Shown here piece by piece: positions 15,814 through 24,590 of a DNA stretch of 64,000 bases (position 1 is the first letter of the stretch; each line of letters opens with the position of its first letter). Where the stretch lies: assembly GCF_003123685.1 (NCBI RefSeq), contig NZ_QCYJ01000154.1, forward strand, positions 124,001 through 188,000. The letters run 5' to 3'. The notes below the pieces were generated by a model. It did not search any database and was not told where the DNA came from. It was given only the letters and a program-made list of their open reading frames with translations. Source of the stretch: Nocardia aurea (GTDB lineage Bacteria > Actinomycetota > Actinomycetes > Mycobacteriales > Mycobacteriaceae). The position numbers and the translations under genes are program-made.

Positions 15814-18003
15814 ATGGCATTCGCAACCGAGATTCCGGCCGAGGGCTACGAGGACCGGGCCCACGGTGAGCAGCCGCTCGCGCATTCGGAGTTCCGTCCG
15901 GTCGGTGTGATCGAGCGTGCCGACGGCCGCTTCCAGGTCGTCAGCGACCACAAGCCCGCGGGTGATCAGCCCACCGCCATCGCCGAGTTGCAGCGCAGGA
16001 TCGAGGCGGGGGAGCGCGATGTGGTCCTGCTCGGCGCGACCGGTACGGGTAAATCGGCGACCACCGCGTGGCTGATCGAGAAATTGCAGCGACCGACGTT
16101 GTTGATGGCGCCGAACAAGACGCTGGCCGCGCAGTTGGCCAACGAGTTGCGGGAGATGTTGCCCAACAACGCCGTCGAGTATTTCGTCTCGTACTACGAC
16201 TACTACCAACCCGAGGCCTACATCGCCCAGACCGATACCTACATCGAGAAGGACAGCTCGATCAACGACGACGTGGAGCGGCTGCGTCACTCGGCGACAT
16301 CGAGCCTGCTCTCACGGCGTGACGTGGTCGTGGTCGCCTCGGTGTCGTGCATCTACGGCCTGGGCACACCGCAGTCCTATCTGGATCGGTCCGTGCAGCT
16401 CGAGGTGGGCGCCGAGATCGACCGCGACGCGTTGCTGCGGCTGCTGGTCGACGTGCAGTACACCCGCAACGACATGTCCTTCGTGCGCGGCTCGTTCCGG
16501 GTGCGCGGCGACACCGTCGAGATCATCCCGTCCTACGAGGAACTCGCGGTGCGCATCGAATTCTTCGGCGACGAGATCGAGGCGCTGTACTACCTGCACC
16601 CGCTCACCGGCGACGTGGTGCGCCAGGTCGACACACTGCGCATCTTCCCCGCCACCCACTACGTCGCGGGCCAGGAGCGCATGGAACGCGCGGTCGGCGA
16701 TATCGAGCGGGAGTTGGAGGAGCGGCTGGCCGAACTGGAACGGCAGGGCAAACTGCTCGAAGCGCAACGTCTGCGGATGCGCACCCAGTACGACCTGGAG
16801 ATGATCCGCCAGGTCGGCTTCTGTTCCGGTATCGAGAACTATTCGCGGCATATCGACGGTCGCGGGCCCGGGACGGCGCCCGCCACCCTGATCGACTACT
16901 TCCCCGAGGACTTCCTGCTCGTCATCGACGAATCCCACGTCACGGTCCCGCAGATCGGCGGTATGTACGAGGGCGATATGTCGCGGAAGCGGAATCTGGT
17001 CGATTTCGGCTTCCGCCTGCCGTCCGCCGTCGACAACCGGCCGCTGACCTGGGAGGAATTCGCCGATCGCATCGGGCAGACCGTCTACCTCTCGGCGACC
17101 CCCGGCCCGTACGAACTCGGGCAGGCGGGCGGCGAGGTGGTCGAGCAGGTCATCCGCCCGACCGGCCTGGTCGATCCGAAGGTGGTCGTGAAACCGACCA
17201 AGGGCCAGATCGACGATCTCCTGCACGAGATCCGCGCGCGCACCGAACGCGACGAGCGCGTCCTGGTCACCACCCTGACCAAGAAGATGGCCGAGGATCT
17301 CACCGATTACCTGCTCGGCCTCGGTGTCCGGGTGCGGTACCTGCACTCGGAGATCGACACCCTGCGCCGCGTGGAACTGCTCCGCCAGCTGCGGTTGGGC
17401 GAATACGACGTCCTGGTCGGCATCAACCTGCTGCGCGAGGGCCTCGACCTGCCGGAGGTGTCGCTGGTGGCGATTCTCGACGCGGACAAGGAGGGGTTCC
17501 TGCGCAGCAGTACCAGCCTGATCCAGACCATCGGCCGCGCCGCCCGCAACGTCTCCGGCGAAGTGCACATGTACGCCGACAAGATCACCGACTCGATGCG
17601 TCACGCCATCGACGAGACGGATCGGCGCCGGGCCAAACAGGTCGCCTACAACACCGAGAAGGGCATCGACCCGCAGCCGCTGCGCAAGAAGATCGCCGAC
17701 ATCCTGGATCAGGTGTATCAGGAGGCCGACGACGAGGTCGCGGTCGGCGGATCGGGACGCAACGCCAGCCGTGGCAGGCGCGCACAGGGCGAGCCGGGCC
17801 GTGCGGTCAGCGCGGGGGTGTACGAGGGGCGCGATATCAAGTCGATGCCGCGCGCCGAACTCGCCGACCTGGTCAAGGAACTCACCGCGCAGATGATGAA
17901 CGCGGCCAGGGAATTGCAGTTCGAATTAGCGGGCAGGCTCCGCGACGAGATCGCGGACCTGAAGAAGGAGCTGCGAGGCATGGACGCGGCCGGGCTCAGT
18001 TGA
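15814..18003 (+). CDS. uvrB: Excinuclease ABC subunit B
   Basis: This 729-residue UvrB takes the DNA lesion from UvrA and recruits UvrC in nucleotide excision repair. The sequence has the P-loop GATGTGKS at residues 74-81, the strand-wedging beta-hairpin with YYDYYQPEAY (127-136), helicase motif VI in QTIGRAARN, and the C-terminal UVR coiled coil (ELTAQMMNAARELQFELAGRLRDEI, positions about 690-715). The start MAFATE matches the mycobacterial protein; the longer frame from 15580 has no homology. The extra GYEDRAHGEQPL near the N-terminus is a small insertion relative to M. tuberculosis as I recall it. A RecA-NDp-like promoter abuts the start codon. Confidence 0.97.
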   Translation: MAFATEIPAEGYEDRAHGEQPLAHSEFRPVGVIERADGRFQVVSDHKPAGDQPTAIAELQRRIEAGERDVVLLGATGTGKSATTAWLIEKLQRPTLLMAPNKTLAAQLANELREMLPNNAVEYFVSYYDYYQPEAYIAQTDTYIEKDSSINDDVERLRHSATSSLLSRRDVVVVASVSCIYGLGTPQSYLDRSVQLEVGAEIDRDALLRLLVDVQYTRNDMSFVRGSFRVRGDTVEIIPSYEELAVRIEFFGDEIEALYYLHPLTGDVVRQVDTLRIFPATHYVAGQERMERAVGDIERELEERLAELERQGKLLEAQRLRMRTQYDLEMIRQVGFCSGIENYSRHIDGRGPGTAPATLIDYFPEDFLLVIDESHVTVPQIGGMYEGDMSRKRNLVDFGFRLPSAVDNRPLTWEEFADRIGQTVYLSATPGPYELGQAGGEVVEQVIRPTGLVDPKVVVKPTKGQIDDLLHEIRARTERDERVLVTTLTKKMAEDLTDYLLGLGVRVRYLHSEIDTLRRVELLRQLRLGEYDVLVGINLLREGLDLPEVSLVAILDADKEGFLRSSTSLIQTIGRAARNVSGEVHMYADKITDSMRHAIDETDRRRAKQVAYNTEKGIDPQPLRKKIADILDQVYQEADDEVAVGGSGRNASRGRRAQGEPGRAVSAGVYEGRDIKSMPRAELADLVKELTAQMMNAARELQFELAGRLRDEIADLKKELRGMDAAGLS

Positions 18004-18020
18004 GCACCGGCCGGTCCCGA

Positions 18021-18503
18021 TCACACCTGCGTCGCCATCCATTCGTTCACGCGCCGCTCGGCTTCCTCACGCGAGACGTCCTCGATCCTGGTCATCACCG
18101 CCCAGCGATGACCGAACGGGTCGATGACGACGCCGTAGCGGTCCCCGGTGACGAAGGTCTGCGGTGGTTCCGCGCTACGCGCGCCGTGCGCGACGGCGCG
18201 TTCGATGACGGCGTCCACGTCGGGGCAGTAGTGCACCATCGAGGTGTGCACCCACTCGCCGTTGGGGGCGAGCACGCCGTTGTCCGGAATCGGCATACCC
18301 ATCTGCAGGATCGAATCGCCGATCTTCAGTTCGGCGTGGGCGGGTTGGCCGTCGGGCATATCGTTGCGGCTGATCACCTCGGCGCCGAAGACCGCGCCGT
18401 AGAATTCGATCGCCTTCCTGCCGTCGGGGACAGCGAGGAAACAGGTGATCGAGTGGTAGCCGTCGGGGATGGGTCGCACTGTCGAAATCTCTGTATCGCT
18501 CAT
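18021..18503 (-). CDS. VOC family (PhnB-like) protein
   Basis: This 160-residue protein has the two beta-alpha-beta-beta-beta modules of the glyoxalase/bleomycin-resistance fold (ITCFLAVPDGRKAIEFYGAVFG; DPFGHRWAVMTRIEDVSREEA). PhnB-like members are often of unknown function; no reaction can be assigned. The ATG at 18503 is preferred because homology starts there. It is divergent from an AraC regulator across only 52 bases, which suggests shared control. Confidence 0.8.
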   Translation of the reverse strand: MSDTEISTVRPIPDGYHSITCFLAVPDGRKAIEFYGAVFGAEVISRNDMPDGQPAHAELKIGDSILQMGMPIPDNGVLAPNGEWVHTSMVHYCPDVDAVIERAVAHGARSAEPPQTFVTGDRYGVVIDPFGHRWAVMTRIEDVSREEAERRVNEWMATQV

Positions 18504-18555
18504 GGGGACAACTCTGCTCGACGGTCGAGGCGCGGTCTTGTAAGAAAGCGACACG

Positions 18556-19443
18556 GTGCCTGACGGGGGCGGGGGCGTTCCGGACAGGGGTGTTCCCGGC
18601 GCGGACGACGTCAAGGGCATCCTGCATCCGGTCGAGCAGGCCAGGCACCGCACACTGGCGCGGCTGCCCGCCGGACCATCGGTCGACCGCTTCGTCGAGT
18701 GGTATTGGTCGGTGCGCTGGGATCTGCGCGGGCGTCCACCGTATTTCGCCGAGGTGCTCTCCTATCCGTGTGTGAACATCACTTTCGAGCGCACCGAGAC
18801 CCGCACCGGAGGATTCGTCAACGGTGTCGGCACCACCAAATACATTCGCGAACTCGGCGGACTCGGTGAGACATTCGGCATCCGTTTCCGCGCCGGTGGT
18901 TTCGGCGCCTATACCGGATTGGATGTCGGCGCCTTCCGTGATTCCGTCGTCGAACTGACCGAGGTAATACCCGAAGCCGCCGGGCTCACCGATCGGGTGC
19001 TGGAGGCATCATCCGATGCCGAACGCCGGGCGATCGTCGAGGAATTCTTCGGCGCGCGGTCGTGTCCCGACGACCCGACCTACGGGCTCGTGCTGCGCAT
19101 CGTCGCCGCGATGGAGCGTGATCTCGAGTTGACGCGGGTCGATCAGGTCACCGACCGGTTCGGGATCCCGGTACGCACACTGCAACGGATGTTTCGCCGC
19201 TACGTGGGGGCGGGCCCGAAATGGGTGCTGCGCAGGTATCGGCTGCAGGACGGCGCGGATCTGCTCGCCCGCGGCCGGACCGAGGACCTGGCCGCGCTCG
19301 CCGCCGAACTGGGCTACTTCGATCAGGCGCATTTCTCGCGGGAGTTCACCGCGGCGGTCGGAATGCCGCCGTTGGAATACGCGAAGAATTCGGTACGATC
19401 GCGTAACGAAGTTACTGCCAAAGTTTTTCCGCCGGGGCGGTAG
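18556..19443 (+). CDS. AraC family transcriptional regulator
   Basis: This 295-residue protein carries a C-terminal AraC DNA-binding domain (about residues 180-280): VDQVTDRFGIPVRTLQRMFRRYVGAGPKWVLRRYRLQ and a second helix-turn-helix around AAELGYFDQAHFSREFTAAVGMPP. The N-terminal domain (YWSVRWDLRGRPPYFAEVLSYP and the GFGAYTG motif) is of the DUF6597 type often found in these regulators. The GTG start at 18556 leaves a short linker; a later start near HPVEQARHR would also preserve all domains. It is probably the regulator of the divergent VOC gene. Confidence 0.85.
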   Translation: MPDGGGGVPDRGVPGADDVKGILHPVEQARHRTLARLPAGPSVDRFVEWYWSVRWDLRGRPPYFAEVLSYPCVNITFERTETRTGGFVNGVGTTKYIRELGGLGETFGIRFRAGGFGAYTGLDVGAFRDSVVELTEVIPEAAGLTDRVLEASSDAERRAIVEEFFGARSCPDDPTYGLVLRIVAAMERDLELTRVDQVTDRFGIPVRTLQRMFRRYVGAGPKWVLRRYRLQDGADLLARGRTEDLAALAAELGYFDQAHFSREFTAAVGMPPLEYAKNSVRSRNEVTAKVFPPGR

Positions 19444-19749
19444 CGCGGCGGCGCCGCCGAGACCCCGCTGTGATGAATATCCCAGGGCCGCAACCGGGTT
19501 CGTCCGACTTGTGATGGGTCACAGAATTCGATCCGCGGAATTGAATCCGCCCTGGTAGTTCGGGCCCCATGGATTCTGTCGCATGACGCGGGCGTGTGAA
19601 AGCCGCGACGCCACCGAGTGTGATGTGCTGCGATTTGTGAAATTTCGGGGTGATTTGCCGCTATGGTCGAGCGCAGTCGCCGCAACGGTGCTCCCGACTC
19701 GTTCAGGTAGCGCTGCTGCAGGCACCCGACCCACATAGTTGGAGGACTC
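19444..19749. other. Intergenic region before the universal stress protein
   Basis: No open reading frame with actinobacterial codon bias is visible in these 306 bases. The stretch is less GC-rich than its flanks near 19620-19660. GGAGG at 19740-19744 serves the downstream gene. I find no convincing DosR box here although such stress proteins are sometimes in hypoxia regulons. Confidence 0.4.
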
Positions 19750-20202
19750 ATGACCGCCTACCGGACCATTGTTGTCGGTACCGATGGCTCGGACTCGTCG
19801 TACGTCGCCGTCGACAAGGCCGCTTCGCTGGCCGGCGCCGCGGGCGCGACCCTCGTCGTCGCGTGCGCCTTCTACCCGACCGACGATCGCGACGTGGCCG
19901 CCGCCGCCGATGTACTCAAGGACGAGGCGTACCAGGTACGCGGGTCCGCTCCCACCAGCGAGATCCTGCGGGTCGCCCGCGATCGCGCCACCTCGGCGGG
20001 CGCGAAGGAGATCGTCGAACGCGCCATCGTCGGCGAGCCCGTCGAATCGCTGCTCGACCTGGTCAAGGAAGTACAGGCCGATCTGCTCGTGGTCGGTAAC
20101 CGAGGCCTCAACACCCTGGCGGGACGACTGCTGGGATCGGTCCCCTCCGATGTGGCGCGCAAGTCGCGCTCGGACGTCCTGATCGTCCACACCGTTCGCT
20201 AG
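19750..20202 (+). CDS. Universal stress protein (Rv1636-type)
   Basis: This 150-residue single USP domain begins IVVGTDGSDSS and contains VGNRGLNTLAGRLLGSV, matching the G-x2-G-x9-G-S/T nucleotide-binding loop. It is the positional counterpart of M. tuberculosis Rv1636, a USP reported to bind cAMP, which lies between uvrB and uvrA there too. GGAGG six bases ahead supports the start. A hairpin terminator after the stop serves this gene and the convergent helD. Confidence 0.92.
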   Translation: MTAYRTIVVGTDGSDSSYVAVDKAASLAGAAGATLVVACAFYPTDDRDVAAAADVLKDEAYQVRGSAPTSEILRVARDRATSAGAKEIVERAIVGEPVESLLDLVKEVQADLLVVGNRGLNTLAGRLLGSVPSDVARKSRSDVLIVHTVR

Positions 20203-20216
20203 ACGACGAATCCGCG

Positions 20217-20257
20217 AGCCCCGCATACCGCCCGTTCATCGGTGCGGATGCGGGGCT
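20217..20257. terminator. Bidirectional terminator between usp and helD
   Basis: AGCCCCGCAT (20217-20226) and ATGCGGGGCT (20248-20257) form a 10-bp stem, followed on the plus strand by TTC. It lies 15 bases after the USP stop and 9 bases from the helD stop, so it can end both transcripts. Confidence 0.7.
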
Positions 20258-20265
20258 TTCGCGTG

Positions 20266-22605
20266 TCAGGCCAGCGCGCCGAGCACCGGCGGCAGCGCCT
20301 CGGTGTGCACCACGGTCAGCCGCTGGGTGGCTCGGGTCAGCGCGACGTAGAGATCGTTGAGACCGCGCGGTGATTCGTCGAGTATCCGATGCGGTTCCAC
20401 CAGGTACACCCCGTCGAATTCCAGGCCCTTCACATCGTGCACGGTGAGCACCCGCACCGACTCCGCGGCCAGCCCCGACAGTTCGGGAACCAGGTCGTGC
20501 GGGGCGATGACGGCCGTGGTGCCCGGCCCGTGCTCCGCGGCGACCGAATCCGCCAGCGCGGTGGGTAATTCGGCCGCGGTGACCCGGATCGCGCGCGGCG
20601 CGTTACCCGATTCGCGCACCGAACGCGGGACGGCGGTACCGGGATCGATGGCGGCGAGCACATCCGCGGCGACCGCCATGATCTCGGCGGGCGTGCGGTA
20701 GTTGACGGTCAGCTCGGTCAGCTTCCAGCGTTGTGCCACATACGGTTCCAGCATCGACTGCCACGACGACGCGCCCGCGGGATCACCGGTCTGGGCCACA
20801 TCCCCGACGACGGTGATCCACCGATTCGGAATACGCCGCATCACCATGCGCCACGCCATCTCCGACAGTTCCTGTGCCTCGTCGACGATGACGTGCCCGT
20901 AGGTCCAGGTGCGGTCGCCCGCGGCACGTTCGGCCGTGGTCTGTCTGGCCCGCACGTCCTGGCGTTCGGCGAGCTGACTCGCGTCGATCAGGTCGTAGGC
21001 CATCAGGATCTCGGGGTCGAGTTCGTCTTCGAGATCCTGCGGGGCCGAACCGGTCAGGATGTCGAGAGCGTCCTGGGCCTCGGCCAATTGGGCGCGCCAG
21101 CGCCGCCGGGCCCGTTCGCGATCCTCGGTGTCGTCGACGCCCAGCAGTTCGGCCAGTTCGTCGAGCAGAGGCGCGTCGGCGGCGCTGAACTCGCCGTCGT
21201 CGTCGCGGACCAGTTCCGCGCGGTCGGCGGGGGCGAGCGAGGACGCCACCCGGTCCAGGCGTTTCGGATCGGCGAACAGGTCCGCGAGAACGTCCTGCGG
21301 CGCCAGGATCGGCCACAGCCGTCCGATCGCCGCCTGCACGGCGGGATCGGATTTCATCTCGTCCCTGATCTCGGCGAGATCGGTACCGCTGAGCAGACTC
21401 TGGCCGCCGGACAGATCCGCGCCCATGGTCTGGGCGAGCTGCTCGGTGAGCGCGTCGATCACCGAACTCGCGAAGATCGGGCGCGCCAGATTGTGCGGCC
21501 GCCGCGAGGACCGGGCCCGGCCCCTGGCCCTGGTGGCGATCTTGCGGTCCAGCAGCACCGGATAGCCGTCGAAGGCGAGGCGGATCGGGTCCGCCGGTAT
21601 CTCCTGGCGGTCGCGTACCGCCTGTTTGAGCACCTCCAGGATCGCCGTCGAACCCTTCACCTCGCCCGCCCGCAGGGAATCCTCGCGGGTGGCCTTCACC
21701 CCGGGGTACAGGTCGCCGATGGTGGACAGCAGCACACCGGTCTCGCCCAGCGAGGGCAGCACCTGCCCGATGTAGTCGAGGAAGGTGGCGTTGGGACCGA
21801 TGATGAGCACGCCGCTCTTGGCCAGTTGCTGGCGATAGGTGTAGAGCAGGTAGGCCGCGCGGTGCAGCGCCACCGCGGTCTTGCCGGTGCCCGGCCCGCC
21901 CTGGACGACGAGCACGCTCTTGTGCTCGGAACGGATGATCGCGTCCTGCTCGGTCTGGATCGTCTCGACGATGTCGTTCATATGGCCGGTGCGGGCCGCG
22001 TTCAACGCTGCGAGCAGGGCGCTCTCGCTGCCGACGCCGCCGTCGCCCCCGGACGTCCCGGCCCGCCGCGCCGCGTCGAGATCCAGGTATTCGTCGTTGA
22101 TCGCGGTGACCTTGCGGTTGCGCGATCGGATATGCCTGCGCCGGATCACCCCGTCGGGGGTGGCCGTGGTGGCGAGGTAGAACGGGCGTGCCAGCGGCGC
22201 GCGCCAGTCCAGCAGCAACGTCTCGTAGTCGTCCTTCTCGTCGAGGATGCCGAGCCTGCCGATGTAGCGGGTCTCACCGTCCCCGGCGGCGACGGAATCG
22301 GTCGAATCGGTCGCATCGACCTCCAAATCGATGCGACCGAAACACAGCCCGTGTTCGGCGGCGTCGTATTTGGACAGGTCCTCGTTGTAGAGCTGACTGA
22401 ACGACTCCCGCTCGGTCCGGGCCTGCGGGGTGCCGCCGGTTTCGAGCAGCACGGCCTTGAGCCGGTTCTTGGCGTATTCGCGCATACCGTCGAGCCGGTC
22501 GTACAGCACGGACAGGTAGGCCTGCTCCTGTGCGATCTGCAGGTCGCGGTTCCGCTCGGGAGCGCCGTCGGGCTCGGCACGGTCCTGGGTGAGGCGGTCG
22601 GGCAA
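20266..22605 (-). CDS. helD: HelD-type RNA polymerase-associated ATPase
   Basis: This 779-residue SF1 UvrD/Rep-like ATPase lacks exonuclease domains. It has an N-terminal coiled coil (QEQAYLSVLYDRLDGMREYA) that in HelD probes the polymerase channel, Walker A GGPGTGKTAV, VIVDEAQELSEMAWR (Walker B) and VNYRTPAEIMAVAADVLA, closely matching mycobacterial class II HelD as I recall it. HelD removes nucleic acids from stalled RNA polymerase, and a paralogue (HelR) gives rifamycin tolerance. The start is probably TTG at 22605, with AAGGAG seven bases ahead; the frame upstream is non-homologous. No rifamycin-associated element is visible upstream, only the palindrome CTCGCGCGCGAG at 22659-22670. Confidence 0.88.
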   Translation of the reverse strand: MPDRLTQDRAEPDGAPERNRDLQIAQEQAYLSVLYDRLDGMREYAKNRLKAVLLETGGTPQARTERESFSQLYNEDLSKYDAAEHGLCFGRIDLEVDATDSTDSVAAGDGETRYIGRLGILDEKDDYETLLLDWRAPLARPFYLATTATPDGVIRRRHIRSRNRKVTAINDEYLDLDAARRAGTSGGDGGVGSESALLAALNAARTGHMNDIVETIQTEQDAIIRSEHKSVLVVQGGPGTGKTAVALHRAAYLLYTYRQQLAKSGVLIIGPNATFLDYIGQVLPSLGETGVLLSTIGDLYPGVKATREDSLRAGEVKGSTAILEVLKQAVRDRQEIPADPIRLAFDGYPVLLDRKIATRARGRARSSRRPHNLARPIFASSVIDALTEQLAQTMGADLSGGQSLLSGTDLAEIRDEMKSDPAVQAAIGRLWPILAPQDVLADLFADPKRLDRVASSLAPADRAELVRDDDGEFSAADAPLLDELAELLGVDDTEDRERARRRWRAQLAEAQDALDILTGSAPQDLEDELDPEILMAYDLIDASQLAERQDVRARQTTAERAAGDRTWTYGHVIVDEAQELSEMAWRMVMRRIPNRWITVVGDVAQTGDPAGASSWQSMLEPYVAQRWKLTELTVNYRTPAEIMAVAADVLAAIDPGTAVPRSVRESGNAPRAIRVTAAELPTALADSVAAEHGPGTTAVIAPHDLVPELSGLAAESVRVLTVHDVKGLEFDGVYLVEPHRILDESPRGLNDLYVALTRATQRLTVVHTEALPPVLGALA

Positions 22606-22690
22606 AACTGAACTCCTTGTCACCGCGATGAGCCGGACAGCGCGCGAAAAGAGTGTGGCTCGCGCGCGAGTGAAAACAGAGTTGTCGAGT

Positions 22691-23029
22691 CTACTGTGCT
22701 TCCGGCACGCTCGCCGCAACCGCAGGTGGAGCCCCGGAAGCCAGGACCGGTTCGAAGTGGCGCACGGCGGGGAAGGGATCGTAGAAATGGTGCAGCAATC
22801 GGGACCACTCCTCGTATTCCGGCGATCCGCGAAAGCCGTCGACGTGATCGCCCAGCGTGTCCCACTCGACGAGTAGCAGATACGTCCCCGGGATCTCGAC
22901 ACCGCGTGACAGCGACAGTGTCCGGAAGCCGGGCATCGACTCGATGATCAGGCGTGCCCGCGCGAAGGCCGCCTCGAATTCCGCGGCGCGGTCCGGCCGG
23001 ACGGGCAGCAGGACGTGTTCGATGATCAT
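22691..23029 (-). CDS. Antibiotic biosynthesis monooxygenase (ABM) family protein
   Basis: This 112-residue ferredoxin-like ABM domain reads MIIEHVLLPVRPDRAAEFEA, then MPGFRTLSLSRGVEIPGTYLLLVEW. Members include cofactor-free oxygenases and haem-degrading enzymes, but most are uncharacterised. It begins 9 bases after the diguanylate cyclase gene on the same strand and is likely in its transcript; helD follows after 85 bases. Confidence 0.8.
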   Translation of the reverse strand: MIIEHVLLPVRPDRAAEFEAAFARARLIIESMPGFRTLSLSRGVEIPGTYLLLVEWDTLGDHVDGFRGSPEYEEWSRLLHHFYDPFPAVRHFEPVLASGAPPAVAASVPEAQ

Positions 23030-23038
23030 GGGTCGAGC

Positions 23039-24379
23039 CTAGGAAGCGTGGGTGCTGTTCGGCAGGCGGGTCGCGCCGAGTGCGTCGTCGCGGTTGGTCT
23101 TGGCCCGGTACATGGCCAGATCGGCGTCGTGCAGCACCGCCTCCGGTGTGCGGTGCTCTTCGGAGGACAGCGCGGTCACCCCGATGGAGGCGTTCACCTC
23201 GATCCGATGCCCGCGCGCGATGATCGGTTCCGACATCTTCGAACGCACTCGGTCGACCAGGGAGTCGAGATCGACCGTGCGGGGCGCGCCGGAGAGCAGT
23301 ACCAGGAACTCGTCGCCGCCCAGCCGTCCGACCAGGTCCTCGGCGCGCAGCGCGCGTTGCAGCCGCTGCGCCACGATCTGGAGGACGGTATCGCCGATGG
23401 CGTGGCCCAGGGTGTCGTTGATGACCTTGAAATCGTCCAGGTCGATGAAGAGCACCGTCGAGACCGGGAGATCCTCGCTGCCCGCGAGCGCTCCGGCCAG
23501 CTGAGCCAGGATCAGCGAGCGGTTGGCCAGTCCGGTCAGCGAATCGTGGGTGGCCTGGTACTCGAGCTGCCTGCGACTGGCGCGGAATTCGGTGATATCG
23601 GCGAAGGAGGAGACGGCCGCGGAGTGTGGATCGCCCGGATTGAGCAATCGGCTGCTCCCCGAGAGCCAGCGCCGCTGCCCGTCCTCGCGGTCGACGCCGA
23701 AGACATAACCGGTGATGGTCTCGCCGGTCGCCAGCGTGCGCGCCACCGGATGGCGCGCGGTCGGCAGCGGTTTGGCGTTGGCGTCGAGCAGCACCAGGGG
23801 CAGATCGTCGATGGTCGAGCCGGTCAGATCCCCGGTGCTCGGATTGCTGCCGAAGATCCTGAGCGCGGCGGGATTGGCGGATTCGATCCGTCCGTTGCGG
23901 TCGATCACCACCACGCCCTCCTCCAGTTGGGAGACGACGGTGGTGAAATGCTGTTCGGCCTTGCGCTGGGCCGCCTCGGCGGTGCGCTGGGCGGTCAGAT
24001 CATGGATGACGACCTGGTAGGCCAGGCGATCGAACCACGGCGTGCGCACCGAGACGGTCTCGACCTGGACGGTGTGCCCGTCCAGGCGCGACAGTGTCAT
24101 CTCGGTGGGTTTGGAAGCCGATCCCTCGCCCTCGAGACTGTCGATCCGCTCGAGCATGGCGGACACGGAATCGGGGTGGACGAAGCGGGTGAGTGGCTGG
24201 CCGATCAGTTGGTCGGCGTCCTCGGCCGCGAGTAGGCGCACGGTAGCCCGGTTGACATAGACGACCACGCCGTCCTCGTGCACACAGATCCCGTCCGGGG
24301 TGTGCTCGACCAGGGACCGATACCGCTGGGCCAGCTGCTCGGCATCCGCCGAGCTGTTCGCCGCCCTGTCCTCACCCAC
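23039..24379 (-). CDS. PAS-PAS-GGDEF diguanylate cyclase
   Basis: This 446-residue soluble protein has PAS domains at about residues 20-135 and 145-268, and a GGDEF domain at 275-435. The active-site GGDEF is intact (354-358). An RxxD inhibitory site (RAED, 345-348) lies exactly five residues upstream, so the protein should make c-di-GMP and be product-inhibited. There is no EAL domain in the protein or nearby, and no membrane segment, so the signal is cytoplasmic. Translation starts at GTG. It is divergent from the ketosynthase gene and probably co-transcribed with the ABM gene. Confidence 0.92.
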   Translation of the reverse strand: MGEDRAANSSADAEQLAQRYRSLVEHTPDGICVHEDGVVVYVNRATVRLLAAEDADQLIGQPLTRFVHPDSVSAMLERIDSLEGEGSASKPTEMTLSRLDGHTVQVETVSVRTPWFDRLAYQVVIHDLTAQRTAEAAQRKAEQHFTTVVSQLEEGVVVIDRNGRIESANPAALRIFGSNPSTGDLTGSTIDDLPLVLLDANAKPLPTARHPVARTLATGETITGYVFGVDREDGQRRWLSGSSRLLNPGDPHSAAVSSFADITEFRASRRQLEYQATHDSLTGLANRSLILAQLAGALAGSEDLPVSTVLFIDLDDFKVINDTLGHAIGDTVLQIVAQRLQRALRAEDLVGRLGGDEFLVLLSGAPRTVDLDSLVDRVRSKMSEPIIARGHRIEVNASIGVTALSSEEHRTPEAVLHDADLAMYRAKTNRDDALGATRLPNSTHAS

Positions 24380-24590
24380 TCGGAACCCCCGATCGTCGAC
24401 CGATTCATGGCCATTGGAACACGGGATATTTCTGGTATCGACGTGTACAAGATCACACCGACTTCTGTCTTGCTTCGATCATGTCGTGGGCATTCCATTG
24501 TGCGCCCTCGGTGATCATTACAGAAAGCCGGACTTTCCGGGCCGTCGCCGAGGTGTATCCGGCCCGTGGGGCCGGCGGAGGAGCGATGCC

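Noticed and set aside
20731..22611. 626-codon plus-strand frame opposite helD
   Set aside because: Antisense shadow; helD has all SF1 helicase motifs on the other strand.
22606..22690. Rifamycin-associated element ahead of helD
   Set aside because: The known 19-bp palindrome (GGGGCTTGC-type arms) is not present; only an unrelated CTCGCGCGCGAG palindrome is seen.
24528..24545. CCGGACTTTCCGGGCC upstream of the ketosynthase as a DosR box
   Set aside because: Only about 8 of 14 core positions match and the right half is wrong; the site at 27600 is much better.
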